This document shows positions 22,604 to 31,434 of a stretch of DNA of 64,000 nt, in pieces. The DNA is taken from positions 271,363 to 335,362 of the forward strand of contig CAMYLV010000002.1 of assembly GCA_947259495.1 (NCBI GenBank). The letters are read 5' to 3'. Made by a program: the position numbers and the translations under genes. A model generated the notes under the pieces. The model worked only from the letters and a program-made list of their open reading frames with translations. It ran no database searches and was not told the origin of the DNA. Each line of letters begins with the position of its first letter. Position 1 is the first letter of the stretch. Origin of the DNA: an uncultured Desulfobacterales bacterium. GTDB taxonomy: Bacteria; Desulfobacterota; Desulfobacteria; Desulfobacterales; JAHEIW01.

Positions 22604-25021
22604 ATGGCACAAAGCGATACAGACGACCTCATCAGTCTTATTGAAGAAGACAGCGCCAATGCTGAAATCCCAAGCGCTCTGCCGATGTTGCCGGTTCGAG
22701 ACATTGTTATTTTTAGCGATATGGTGCTGCCGCTGTTTGTTGGCCGCGAAAGGTCGATTCGAGCGGTTGAAGAAGGTGTGGCCAAGGATGGATTTTTGAT
22801 GCTGGTCACGCAAAAAAATCCCGCAATTGAAAACCCGGCAGCCGACGACATCTACATGGTCGGCACAGTCAGCCGGGTGCTGCGCATGTTGAAGCTGCCG
22901 GATGGCCGTGTCAAGGCGTTGGTGCAGGGCGTCGCCAAGGCTAAAATTGTTCGTTACTTGAGGAAGCGCGCATTCTATCGGGTCAAAATTGAAAAAGTTG
23001 AAGAACCTTCTGTCGGCGAAATAAATCTGCAGATAGAGGCCCTGATGAGAACGGTTAGGGAAAATACGGAAAAAATACTCTCGCTGCGGGGGGAGCTGTC
23101 CGGTGATATCAGCAATATCTTAGAGAGCATTGAAGACCCCGGCAAGCTGGCCGATCTGGCAGCATCCAATTTGAAGCTCAAAATTCAGGTAGCCCAGGAA
23201 CTGCTGGAATTAGTCGATCCGGTTAAACGACTCAAAAAGGTAAACGATCTGCTTTCCAGAGAACTTGAACTTTCAACGGTTCAGGCCAAAATCGAATCCG
23301 ATGTCAAAGATGAAATTTCGAAAACCCAACGCGATTATTTTTTACGTGAACAGGTCAGGGCGATTTACAAAGAGCTGGGCGAGCAAGATGACAGGACGGT
23401 TGAAATTGAAGATTACCGCAGAAAAATCAAGCGCGCCAAAATGCCCAAAGAGGCAGATAAAGAAGCCATCAAGCAACTCAAGCGTCTTGAGCAGATGCAT
23501 CCCGACTCTGCTGAGGCAACCGTTTCGCGAACCTATCTCGACTGGCTGGTGGAGTTACCCTGGCACAAATCGTCCCGTGACAGTTTTGATATCAGCAAGG
23601 CCAAGTCGGTTCTCGAAAAAGATCACTATGGTCTAAAAAATGTAAAAGATCGTATACTTGAATACCTGAGCGTCCGCAAACTGAACCCAAAGATGAAGGG
23701 CCCGATTCTGTGTTTTGTCGGACCGCCCGGAGTCGGCAAGACCTCTCTGGGCCAATCGATTGCGCGGGCATTAAAGCGCAAATTTATCCGAATATCTTTG
23801 GGTGGAATGCGCGACGAAGCGGAAATCAGGGGCCATCGGCGAACGTACATTGGCGCACTGCCCGGCCGTATTCTGCAAGGCTTGAAGCAATGCGGCCACA
23901 ACAATCCGGTTTTTATGATGGATGAAATTGACAAACTGGGCGCCGATTTTCGCGGAGATCCGTCTGCAGCCCTTTTGGAGGCGCTGGATCCGGAGCAAAA
24001 TGCTTCTTTCAGCGATCATTTTCTTAATATTCCGTTTGATCTTTCTAAAGTCATGTTTATTCTGACAGCAAATTTAACGGATACCATCCCTTCGGCGTTG
24101 CTGGATCGGATGGAAGTTATTTCGTTGTCGGGCTATACCGAAGAGGAGAAAATGGTCATTGCGCAAAAATATCTTATTCCGCGGCAAATCAAAGAAAATG
24201 GGCTCAAACTCCGCTCAATTTCCATCAAAACCGGTGCCCTGCAGCAGATGATTGCCGAGTATACCTCTGAGGCGGGTTTGCGAAATCTTGAAAGGGAGAT
24301 AGCTGCCATTTGCCGTAAGGTTGCACGTAAAATCGCCGAACGGGAAAAAGAACCTTTTCCCGTGACCCGCAGCAACCTGGATAAATACCTGGGGATCCCG
24401 AAATATGGCCCGGAGATGGACAAGGAAGAAAACCAGGTGGGCCTTTCTACCGGTCTGGCCTGGACGCAGGCCGGCGGAGAACTGCTGTGGGTCGAAGCTT
24501 CTTTGATCGGTGGCAAAGGGGATTTAATTGTGACCGGACAGCTGGGAGATATCATGCAGGAGTCCGCCCGGGCGGCGGTCAGTTATACACGGGCCAATCT
24601 GTCGTCATGGGGGGTGGCGGATAAAAAATTTGATAGTTCAGATATTCATATCCATGTGCCGGCCGGCGCCATTCCCAAAGACGGCCCCTCGGCCGGGATC
24701 GCTATGGCAACAGCGCTGGTTTCGGCATTCACCAATAGGCCGGTACGCAATGATGTGGCCATGACCGGAGAAATCACCCTGCGGGGCCGGGTACTTCCCA
24801 TTGGCGGCTTAAAAGAAAAGGCCCTGGGTGCAATGCGGGCGGGGATTCGGACCGTTATCATACCCGAAAAAAACAAAAAGGATCTGGCCGAGATCCCGCG
24901 GCATTTGAAGCGCAAGATTGAGTTTGTGCCGGTAAAACATATGTCGGAAGTATTGACACGGGCCATTGTTGATCCAACACCAAAGACCCGATCAAGACGG
25001 CTCAAAACGAAACGCAAATAA
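22604..25021 (+). CDS. lon: ATP-dependent protease Lon
   Basis: The 805-aa cytoplasmic AAA+ serine protease degrades misfolded and regulatory proteins. It has the N-terminal LON substrate domain (LPMLPVRDIVIF, about 26-37), a coiled-coil middle, Walker A GPPGVGKTSLGQ, Walker B VFMMDEIDKLG, and the C-terminal protease domain. The catalytic Ser696 is in PKDGPSAG and Lys739 in GGLKEKALG, with the 43-residue spacing seen in E. coli Lon. The ATG at 22604 follows AGGAGCT and was preferred to a GTG at 22583. It is transcribed divergently from pilD. Length is normal. Confidence 0.97.
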   Translation: MAQSDTDDLISLIEEDSANAEIPSALPMLPVRDIVIFSDMVLPLFVGRERSIRAVEEGVAKDGFLMLVTQKNPAIENPAADDIYMVGTVSRVLRMLKLPDGRVKALVQGVAKAKIVRYLRKRAFYRVKIEKVEEPSVGEINLQIEALMRTVRENTEKILSLRGELSGDISNILESIEDPGKLADLAASNLKLKIQVAQELLELVDPVKRLKKVNDLLSRELELSTVQAKIESDVKDEISKTQRDYFLREQVRAIYKELGEQDDRTVEIEDYRRKIKRAKMPKEADKEAIKQLKRLEQMHPDSAEATVSRTYLDWLVELPWHKSSRDSFDISKAKSVLEKDHYGLKNVKDRILEYLSVRKLNPKMKGPILCFVGPPGVGKTSLGQSIARALKRKFIRISLGGMRDEAEIRGHRRTYIGALPGRILQGLKQCGHNNPVFMMDEIDKLGADFRGDPSAALLEALDPEQNASFSDHFLNIPFDLSKVMFILTANLTDTIPSALLDRMEVISLSGYTEEEKMVIAQKYLIPRQIKENGLKLRSISIKTGALQQMIAEYTSEAGLRNLEREIAAICRKVARKIAEREKEPFPVTRSNLDKYLGIPKYGPEMDKEENQVGLSTGLAWTQAGGELLWVEASLIGGKGDLIVTGQLGDIMQESARAAVSYTRANLSSWGVADKKFDSSDIHIHVPAGAIPKDGPSAGIAMATALVSAFTNRPVRNDVAMTGEITLRGRVLPIGGLKEKALGAMRAGIRTVIIPEKNKKDLAEIPRHLKRKIEFVPVKHMSEVLTRAIVDPTPKTRSRRLKTKRK

Positions 25022-25046
25022 TCTGATCTCATACTAATAAGTGCCC

Positions 25047-25766
25047 ATGAAAATCCTCGCACTCGACACAGCGACCAGCAGCTGCAGTGTTGCCGTAACA
25101 GATGATGGTTCCTTATGTGCCGAATTAACGCTGCGCAAAAACCAAACGCACTCAAAGCATTTGATGGAAATGCTCGATTCGGTTCTGGCGATCGCCGGTT
25201 TTGGTGTTGGGGATCTGGACGGGTTTGCCGTTACGATCGGGCCCGGTTCATTTACCGGGTTGCGAATTGGAATCAGTACCATCAAAGGACTGGCGTTTGC
25301 GGTCGACAAACCGGTTGTTGGCATATCGAGTCTTGAAACCCTTGCCTGGCAATGTGCTGATCGCTCCAATTTGATCTGTCCATTGCTGGATGCGCGTAAA
25401 GCGGAGGTCTATTGCGCAACTTACCGTTTCGATAAAGACTACTTGGTTCAACAAACACCTGCGCGTGCTGTAGAGCCGGAAGTCGCTGTTCGGGAAATCA
25501 CCGAACCCTGCGTGTTTATCGGGTCCGGCGCTCAGCTTTATCGTCAAAAAATAAAAAAGGTTCTGGGCGGCATGGCCCATTTTGGGCCCCCTGGTCAGGA
25601 TATCATCAGGGCATCGAGCGTTGCATTTTTGAGCATGAAACGGTTTAAGGTCCATGATACGGATGGTGTTGCCGACCTGATCCCGCATTACATTCGAAAA
25701 TCGGACGCGGAGCTAAGCGTCGCTGCTGAATCCCGTTGCAAGGCCGCTCCGACAGCAAACTCCTGA
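25047..25766 (+). CDS. tsaB: tRNA threonylcarbamoyladenosine biosynthesis protein TsaB
   Basis: About 239 aa of the ASKHA fold. The N-terminus MKILALDTATSSCSVAV, the phosphate-binding GPGSFTGLRIGISTIKG (about 70-86) and GISSLETLA identify TsaB. It partners TsaD and TsaE in making the t6A37 modification of ANN-decoding tRNAs. The ATG at 25047 starts the conserved fold; a GTG two codons upstream is the alternative. It lies 25 bases after lon, so transcription from the lon promoter is possible. No rimI-type gene follows, unlike in many genomes. Confidence 0.92.
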   Translation: MKILALDTATSSCSVAVTDDGSLCAELTLRKNQTHSKHLMEMLDSVLAIAGFGVGDLDGFAVTIGPGSFTGLRIGISTIKGLAFAVDKPVVGISSLETLAWQCADRSNLICPLLDARKAEVYCATYRFDKDYLVQQTPARAVEPEVAVREITEPCVFIGSGAQLYRQKIKKVLGGMAHFGPPGQDIIRASSVAFLSMKRFKVHDTDGVADLIPHYIRKSDAELSVAAESRCKAAPTANS

Positions 25767-26033
25767 AATGACGGATCAGGCCATGCCAAAGGGAAGTAAA
25801 TGATCGGTCGCGGAAGCACCGGCTGCCAGAGCCTGACCCGAATCCCGCGAACACAATTTGACGATTTGCGCTGCGATACCATCAATGCTGTATGCCCTGA
25901 TACCGATCATCTAATGGTCATCATTGACAATCCATATTGATATTGGTATGTAATATGTTTTGAATTTGCGCATACGAACGCAGTCGATCGATGGCGTGTC
26001 TTAGGCGTGTCTTAAATTTGGGATAGCGATTGC

Positions 26034-26714
26034 ATGGAAAAATATTCTTGGTCTGATCCACCGGGTCAGACGGCCTTTCCGGTGGCAAAAGCCGGCTATC
26101 CGCTGATTCTGGCGGCGGCATTTGTCACTTTGATTTTTGCGCTGCTGGAGATGACATTTCTGGCCCTGCTCGGAGTGGTGATCGCGTTTTGTTTTTGCAG
26201 TTTCTTCAGGGATCCGGATCGGGTCATCCCCATTCAACCGGGGGGCATCGTTTCGCCGGCAGACGGAAAAGTCATTGTGGTGGACGCTGTTGACAGTACC
26301 CCTTTTTTCGATGGCCGCTGCAATAAGATCAGCATCTTTATGTCCGTTTTTAACGTGCATGTAAATCGGATCCCTTTTGACGGAGCGGTCAAGAAGGTTA
26401 GTCATCATCCCGGTAAGTTTTTCGCAGCGAATTTGGACAAGGCCTCTTCGCAAAATGAGCATAACGCTGTTTTGCTGCAAACCCCGGACGGCAAACCGAT
26501 ATGTGTTGTCCAGGTTGCCGGATTAATTGCCAGAAGGATAATCTGTCAGATACAGCCTGGAATGGAAGTGTTTAAAGGACAGCGTTACGGAATGATTTGC
26601 TTCGGTTCACGACTCGATGTCTACTTGCCTGATGATGCTGAGCTTACTGTGACGGTCGGGGATAAAGTTGAGGCGGGAACGTCGCTTATCGGGCAATTTC
26701 CGATATCTTCGTAA
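26034..26714 (+). CDS. psd: Phosphatidylserine decarboxylase proenzyme, short (archaeal-type) form
   Basis: The 226-aa enzyme converts phosphatidylserine to phosphatidylethanolamine. Two hydrophobic helices (about 22-56) anchor it to the membrane. SFFRDPDRVIP and VSPADGKVIVVD (about 73-84) are conserved, as is FMSVFNVHVNRIP (about 102-114). The self-cleavage site is FGSRLDVYLP with Ser192, which would become the pyruvoyl group of the alpha chain. Length fits the short Psd subfamily. The usual neighbour pssA is not adjacent here; a repeat hairpin follows immediately. Confidence 0.94.
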   Translation: MEKYSWSDPPGQTAFPVAKAGYPLILAAAFVTLIFALLEMTFLALLGVVIAFCFCSFFRDPDRVIPIQPGGIVSPADGKVIVVDAVDSTPFFDGRCNKISIFMSVFNVHVNRIPFDGAVKKVSHHPGKFFAANLDKASSQNEHNAVLLQTPDGKPICVVQVAGLIARRIICQIQPGMEVFKGQRYGMICFGSRLDVYLPDDAELTVTVGDKVEAGTSLIGQFPISS

Positions 26715-26782
26715 TACCTGAATCTTGCTTATGAAAGCCTCCGACCTGTCCGCCACCGGAGGACTCGTGCAAAATTCAGGTA
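26715..26782. repeat. Hairpin repeat with arms TACCTGAATCTTGC / GCAAAATTCAGGTA
   Basis: A 14-base inverted repeat with one mismatch (26715-26728 and 26769-26782) encloses an inner hairpin built on CCTCCG and CGGAGG. It begins directly after psd. The arm GCAAGATTCAGGTA recurs exactly at 62366-62379, so this is a dispersed element rather than a private terminator. No T-run follows. Confidence 0.6.
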
Positions 26783-26929
26783 ATATCTTATTTGTTATCG
26801 GCAAAGCTTAATTGTCTTTATGGCATCGCAGTCGATTTAGACTATCCTATCGCCGGATTCCAGCAAGGTTTTTGTGAATCGGCGGTTTTTTTATAACGCA
26901 TGTCAGCATCTGCAAAACGGAAAATTGGC

Positions 26930-28000
26930 ATGAAAAAGACATACGAAATAGCGGTCATCCCCGGCGATGGAACCGGACCTGAGGTTGTTGCGGAGGGACT
27001 GAAGACGCTTGAAACGGCGGCCGCTAAATATAATTTTGCCTGCCATATCTGCACCTACGATATCGGCGGTGAGCACTACCTGACGACCGGCGAAACCATT
27101 TCCGATCAACAGCTTGATTCGCTCGCCCAAAAAGATGCCATTTTTTTGGGTGCCATCGGCCATCCGGACGTAAAGCCAGGAATTCTGGAGAAAGGTATTT
27201 TGCTGAAAACACGGTTTGCGCTGGACCAATACATCAACCTGCGACCCGTTAAGCTCTACGAAGGCGTCTATACCCCGATTAAGGATAAGCTCTCCGAACA
27301 TGTTGATTTTGTTGTGGTCCGTGAAAATACCGAGGGACTTTATGCCGGTGCCGGTGGATGTCTGAAGCGCGGCACAGCAGATGAGGTCGCCATCCAGGAA
27401 TCCATCAATACCCGTAAAGGTGTCGAACGTTGCATTCGCTATGCTTTTGAATATTGCCAAACACGCAACAGCGCCCGGAAAATAACCCTTTGTGGTAAAA
27501 CCAATGTACTGACCTATGCTTTTGATCTCTGGGAACGAACCTTTTACGAAGTTGCCGAAGAATACCCGGATATTGAAGCCAATTATGCCCATGTTGACGC
27601 GCTTTGCATGTGGATGGTCAAAAATCCGGAATGGTTCGATGTTATTGTGACCGACAATATGTTCGGCGATATTATTACTGATCTTGGCGCAATGATTCAA
27701 GGCGGCATGGGTATCGCCGCCGGCGCCAATATCAATCCGGCCGGGGTATCCATGTTTGAGCCCATCGGAGGCTCAGCCCCCAAGTACACCGGCCAACAAA
27801 AGATTAACCCGATTGCGGCTATTTTGGCAGTCCAGTTGATGCTCGATACCATTGGCGAGAAAAAAGCAGCAACCAGTGTTGAAGCGGGTGTGGCCAAAGT
27901 TCTGCGAGAAGATATAAAAGATGTTGCAGCCGGCAAAATGGGACATTCAACCAGCGAGATCGGTGATCTGGTAGTGGATTATATCGAAAATAGCGATTAG
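26930..28000 (+). CDS. leuB: 3-isopropylmalate dehydrogenase
   Basis: The 356-aa beta-decarboxylating dehydrogenase carries out the oxidative step of leucine synthesis. Motifs are [11 protein letters not shown] near the start, [10 protein letters not shown] (about 123-132), the Lys-containing GKTNVL (about 178), DALCMWMV, the metal Asp pair in [15 protein letters not shown] (about 234-248), and [17 protein letters not shown] (about 274-290). The closely related isocitrate, tartrate or homoisocitrate dehydrogenases share these, so the assignment leans on the adjacent asd, a common pairing with leuB. An ATG at 26900 is an alternative start; neither has a strong ribosome site. Confidence 0.85.
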   Translation: MKKTYEIAVIPGDGTGPEVVAEGLKTLETAAAKYNFACHICTYDIGGEHYLTTGETISDQQLDSLAQKDAIFLGAIGHPDVKPGILEKGILLKTRFALDQYINLRPVKLYEGVYTPIKDKLSEHVDFVVVRENTEGLYAGAGGCLKRGTADEVAIQESINTRKGVERCIRYAFEYCQTRNSARKITLCGKTNVLTYAFDLWERTFYEVAEEYPDIEANYAHVDALCMWMVKNPEWFDVIVTDNMFGDIITDLGAMIQGGMGIAAGANINPAGVSMFEPIGGSAPKYTGQQKINPIAAILAVQLMLDTIGEKKAATSVEAGVAKVLREDIKDVAAGKMGHSTSEIGDLVVDYIENSD

Positions 28001-28072
28001 CGATCTGGTAAAATATTTTTTGCAGCAAGCGCCAGGAAATTCAATTCTTTATTTTATATAGGGGAAGACCGT

Positions 28073-29098
28073 ATGGCACAAAAGAAAATAAACATTGCAG
28101 TTGCCGGCGCGACCGGCGCCGTCGGCAATCAGATGATTCGCTGTCTTGAAGATATGGATTTTCCAATCAAATCCGTTGTCTTTTTGGCTTCCAGTCGTTC
28201 TGTCGGCCGCCAGCTTAAATTCAAGGGTGACTTGATCGATGTCAAAGAACTGCAAAAGGATTCCTTCAAGGGTATCGATATTGCGCTTTTTTCAGCCGGT
28301 GGCGGCACCAGCGAAACGTATGCTCCCTATGCTTTCAAGGATGGGTGTGTGGTTGTTGATAATTCAAGTGCCTGGCGAATGGATCCGCAGGTTCCGCTGG
28401 TAGTGCCCGAGGTTAACCCTCACGCCATTGGCCAGTATACCCAAAAGGGCATCATCGCCAATCCAAATTGCTCGACGATTCAGATGGTCGTTGCCCTGCA
28501 TCCGATTCATCAAAAATTTGGGATCAAACGAATCGTCGTCTCCACCTATCAGGCGGTGTCGGGAACGGGTAAAAAAGCAATTGATGAGCTCTTTGACCAA
28601 ACTCGCGCGATGCTTAACTTCCTGGATTACGAGAACAGGGTTTATCCGCACCGCATCGCGTTTAATTGTTTGCCCCATATCGACAAATTTATGGATAACG
28701 GGTACACCAAAGAAGAAATGAAAATGGTCAATGAGACCCGCAAGATAATGGAGGACGACGCCATCGCCGTCACGGCCACAACTGTTCGTGTGCCGGTTTT
28801 TTTCGGTCATTCCGAATCCGTCAATATTGAAACAAAAGAACCGGTATCGGCTGATGAAGTCAAAACTTTGCTGGCAAATACGCCGGGGATCAAAGTGATG
28901 GATGACCCCGCTAAAAATCTGTATCCACTGGCAACCGATGCGGCCGGACAGGATTTAACTTTAGTTGGACGGATTCGTCAGGATGAATCGATTCCCAACG
29001 GCATCAATATGTGGATCGTTGCAGACAACATCAGAAAAGGTGCGGCCACCAACACAGTGCAAATTGCTGAAATACTGGCCCAAGAATATCTTTCCTAA
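28073..29098 (+). CDS. asd: Aspartate-semialdehyde dehydrogenase
   Basis: The 341-aa enzyme makes aspartate semialdehyde for lysine/diaminopimelate, threonine and methionine synthesis. It has the nucleotide-binding GATGAVGNQM (about 12-21), SAGGGTSETYAP (about 74-85), the active-site Cys133 in NPNCSTIQ and the acid-base region QAVSGTGKKAIDEL. ATG at 28073 has AGGGGAAG upstream. It lies 72 bases after leuB and just before greA. Length is normal and no motif is missing. Confidence 0.96.
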   Translation: MAQKKINIAVAGATGAVGNQMIRCLEDMDFPIKSVVFLASSRSVGRQLKFKGDLIDVKELQKDSFKGIDIALFSAGGGTSETYAPYAFKDGCVVVDNSSAWRMDPQVPLVVPEVNPHAIGQYTQKGIIANPNCSTIQMVVALHPIHQKFGIKRIVVSTYQAVSGTGKKAIDELFDQTRAMLNFLDYENRVYPHRIAFNCLPHIDKFMDNGYTKEEMKMVNETRKIMEDDAIAVTATTVRVPVFFGHSESVNIETKEPVSADEVKTLLANTPGIKVMDDPAKNLYPLATDAAGQDLTLVGRIRQDESIPNGINMWIVADNIRKGAATNTVQIAEILAQEYLS

Positions 29099-29137
29099 AT
29101 TGAGCGTTTAGCGTTCAATTCGGCCTGGAGTATCAAA

Positions 29138-29596
29138 TTGGAGAAAATTCCCGTTACAAAACAAGGGTTTGAGGCGCTTAAAAAAGAACTCGAAAATTTG
29201 AAAAAGAATGAGCGCCCGGAAAACCTCAACGCCATAGAGGAAGCCAGAGCGCACGGTGATTTGAGTGAAAATGCAGAATATGCGGCGGCTAAAGATCGGC
29301 AGGGATTTATCGAAGGGCGCATTGAATACAAATTGGCAAATATTGATATTATTGAAACGGACAAACTTCCTAAGGACCGGGCCGTTTTCGGCTGCAAAGT
29401 CGTTCTTGAAAACATCGAAACCGGCGAAGATGTCAGCTATCAACTGGTGGGTCCGGACGAGTCCGATATTGGAAATGGTCGCATATCGGTAACATCGCCG
29501 CTGGGGAGGGCCATCATCGGTCGCAAACCGGGTGATGAACTCTCGCTTCAGGTGCCCGGCGGCAGGCGTACTTATGAGCTAATTGAAATACTGTAG
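29138..29596 (+). CDS. greA: Transcription elongation factor GreA
   Basis: The 152-aa factor rescues backtracked RNA polymerase by stimulating transcript cleavage. The N-terminal coiled coil carries ARAHGDLSENAEYAAAKDRQ (about 36-55), with the acidic tip residues that enter the secondary channel. The C-terminal FKBP-like domain includes SPLGRAIIGRKPGD. The start is TTG at 29138 with TGGAG about 8 bases upstream. It is followed by rpoZ, keeping two RNA polymerase accessory genes together. Confidence 0.95.
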   Translation: MEKIPVTKQGFEALKKELENLKKNERPENLNAIEEARAHGDLSENAEYAAAKDRQGFIEGRIEYKLANIDIIETDKLPKDRAVFGCKVVLENIETGEDVSYQLVGPDESDIGNGRISVTSPLGRAIIGRKPGDELSLQVPGGRRTYELIEIL

Positions 29597-29708
29597 TTAT
29601 CCGCCTCGGATATTCCATTATTCCGGTTAACTGAAGCATGATTATCATTGGAAGCCAAATCGTTTTAGAAATTAAAATCTTTACAACAAACCTATGGAGG
29701 TTGTCTTC

Positions 29709-29924
29709 GTGGCACGAATTACGATAGAAGATTGTCTCAGAAAAATTGGCAATCGATTTATGTTGGTCAACATCGTCTCTCAGCGCGTCCGGCAGATTCG
29801 CGAAGGATCAGATTACCTGGTAAGTTCTCCCAAAAATGAAGATATTGTCGTTGCATTGCGGGAAGCAGCTGCCGGAAAACTTGTACCAGTCGATACTGAC
29901 GAAACAGAGGAATCCAAGACCTAA
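29709..29924 (+). CDS. rpoZ: RNA polymerase omega subunit
   Basis: The 71-aa protein begins MARITIEDCLRKIGNRFMLV, the classic omega N-terminus, and contains the conserved segment with RVRQIREGSDYLV. It helps assemble the beta-prime subunit. The true start is GTG at 29709, with GGAGG 9 bases upstream; an in-frame ATG at 29694 overlaps that ribosome site and is rejected. The gene ends 6 bases before the next start. Confidence 0.93.
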   Translation: MARITIEDCLRKIGNRFMLVNIVSQRVRQIREGSDYLVSSPKNEDIVVALREAAAGKLVPVDTDETEESKT

Positions 29925-29930
29925 AACCCG

Positions 29931-30662
29931 TTGTCAAGTGGTAGCACTAAATATAAAGCACTAAATCGCGCTGTCGGTAAAGCCGTGCACCGTTATGACA
30001 TGCTGCAGGACGGTGATCGCATTGTTGTCGGGATATCCGGTGGCGCCGATAGTCTAACGATGATGTGGATGCTGGCCGAGCGATTGCAGCGGATACCGAT
30101 AAAATTTAAATTGTTTCCGGTGCATATTGATCCGGGTTTTGCAGGGGGCTTCAGCGAGGCGCTTCAAACCTACAGTGCGGAGGCCGGCTTCAGTTTAAGG
30201 GTTGAACATACCGATTATGGGATTTTAGGTCACAGCGCCATCAACCGCGAAAATCCCTGTTTTTTATGCGCCCGCTTGCGCCGCAAACGTCTGTTTGAAG
30301 TTGCCGCAGAGCTGGAGTGCAATAAACTGGCACTGGGGCATAATAAAGATGACGTTATCGAGACACTTTTTTTAAACATTTGTTTCGCAGGCGAAATCGG
30401 TACAATGGTGCCCTCCCAAACCATGTTCAAGGGTAGATTCACGATTATTCGGCCTCTGGCTCACGCCGATGAGGAAATCATCAGAGCCTTTGCCCGGGAG
30501 CAGCATTTTCCCGAATTTGTCAATCCGTGTCCTTCAGCCAGTAATTCAAAGCGTCGCGAAATAAAAACGATGTTAAAGCAGCTTTATCGTAACAACCCGA
30601 AAATTAAAGGCAATATCTTCAGGTCCATGAGCCGGGTAAAAACAGCCTATCTTCTGAAATAA
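29931..30662 (+). CDS. TtcA-like tRNA 2-thiolation ATPase (PP-loop)
   Basis: The 243-aa N-type ATP pyrophosphatase has the PP-loop SGGADSLTMM (about 37-46), the paired Cys motif ENPCFLCARLRR (about 106-117) and LALGHNKDDVIETL. A C-terminal NPCP segment follows. These are the features of the TtcA/TtuA family, which adenylates tRNA and inserts sulfur using an iron-sulfur cluster. Whether it modifies C32 (TtcA) or another site is not certain. The TTG start at 29931 is the furthest upstream candidate, 6 bases after rpoZ; translation coupling is likely. folE2 begins 1 base after its stop. Confidence 0.85.
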   Translation: MSSGSTKYKALNRAVGKAVHRYDMLQDGDRIVVGISGGADSLTMMWMLAERLQRIPIKFKLFPVHIDPGFAGGFSEALQTYSAEAGFSLRVEHTDYGILGHSAINRENPCFLCARLRRKRLFEVAAELECNKLALGHNKDDVIETLFLNICFAGEIGTMVPSQTMFKGRFTIIRPLAHADEEIIRAFAREQHFPEFVNPCPSASNSKRREIKTMLKQLYRNNPKIKGNIFRSMSRVKTAYLLK

Positions 30663-30663
30663 C

Positions 30664-31434
30664 ATGAAAGATACCCAAAACCAGCGCGATTACCGCAACA
30701 TCCCCATTGATAAGGTGGGTATTAAAAATTTGCGCTATCCGATCACGGTGCGCGATCGCCGCGATGGCACCCAGCATACCGTTGCCACCATCAACATGTA
30801 CGTCGACCTGCCCCATGAGTATAAAGGTACCCACATGAGCCGGTTTGTCGAGATGCTTCATCTTCTGCAGCCGGAGATTTCACTGCAAATATTTTCTGAA
30901 ATATTGACTAACATGAAGAAGCACCTCAATGCGGCTTCCGCGCACATTGAAGTAATCTTTCCTTACTTTATCGAAAAAAGAGCACCCGTTAGCGCATCGC
31001 CGGGTTTGATGGATTACACCTGTTGCATTATCGGCACCAGTGATGCGACTGGAAAAATCGATCTGGTTTCAGAAGTCATTGTGCCGATTTCTTCCGTCTG
31101 CCCCTGCTCATTGGAAATCAGTGATCAAGGTGCCCACAATCAGCGCGGAGAGGTGCAACTGGCAACTCGCTTTAAAAAATTCATCTGGATGGAAGATATG
31201 ATCGAACTGGTGGAGGCGGCCGCCTCTACGGACGTTTATTCTGTTTTAAAGCGTGCGGATGAGAAAAGCGTAACTGAAGCGGCCTTTGCGAATCCCAAAT
31301 TTGTAGAAGATATCGTACGGGATATTGCCAAGAAACTAAAAGAAGATGATAATATTACCTGGTTTTCGGTTAGTGCCGAAAATTTTGAATCTATCCACAA
31401 TCACAGCGCATATGCGCATATCACCAGCGGTTAA
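30664..31434 (+). CDS. folE2: GTP cyclohydrolase IB (FolE2)
   Basis: The 256-aa zinc-independent type of GTP cyclohydrolase I opens folate (and possibly queuosine) biosynthesis by forming dihydroneopterin triphosphate. Family motifs are YVDLPHEYKGTHMSRF (about 40-55), the metal/active-site Cys region SSVCPCSLEIS (about 144-154), GAHNQRGEV (about 157-165), and ENFESIHNHSAYA at the C-terminus. ATG at 30664 is 1 base past the preceding stop. Its 3' end overlaps by 4 bases with the convergent dacB gene. Confidence 0.95.
   Translation: MKDTQNQRDYRNIPIDKVGIKNLRYPITVRDRRDGTQHTVATINMYVDLPHEYKGTHMSRFVEMLHLLQPEISLQIFSEILTNMKKHLNAASAHIEVIFPYFIEKRAPVSASPGLMDYTCCIIGTSDATGKIDLVSEVIVPISSVCPCSLEISDQGAHNQRGEVQLATRFKKFIWMEDMIELVEAAASTDVYSVLKRADEKSVTEAAFANPKFVEDIVRDIAKKLKEDDNITWFSVSAENFESIHNHSAYAHITSG

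Noticed and set aside
25800..25940. 45-codon plus-strand frame after tsaB
   Set aside because: GGGAAG precedes it, but the product shows no recognisable motif and the neighbourhood gives no support.
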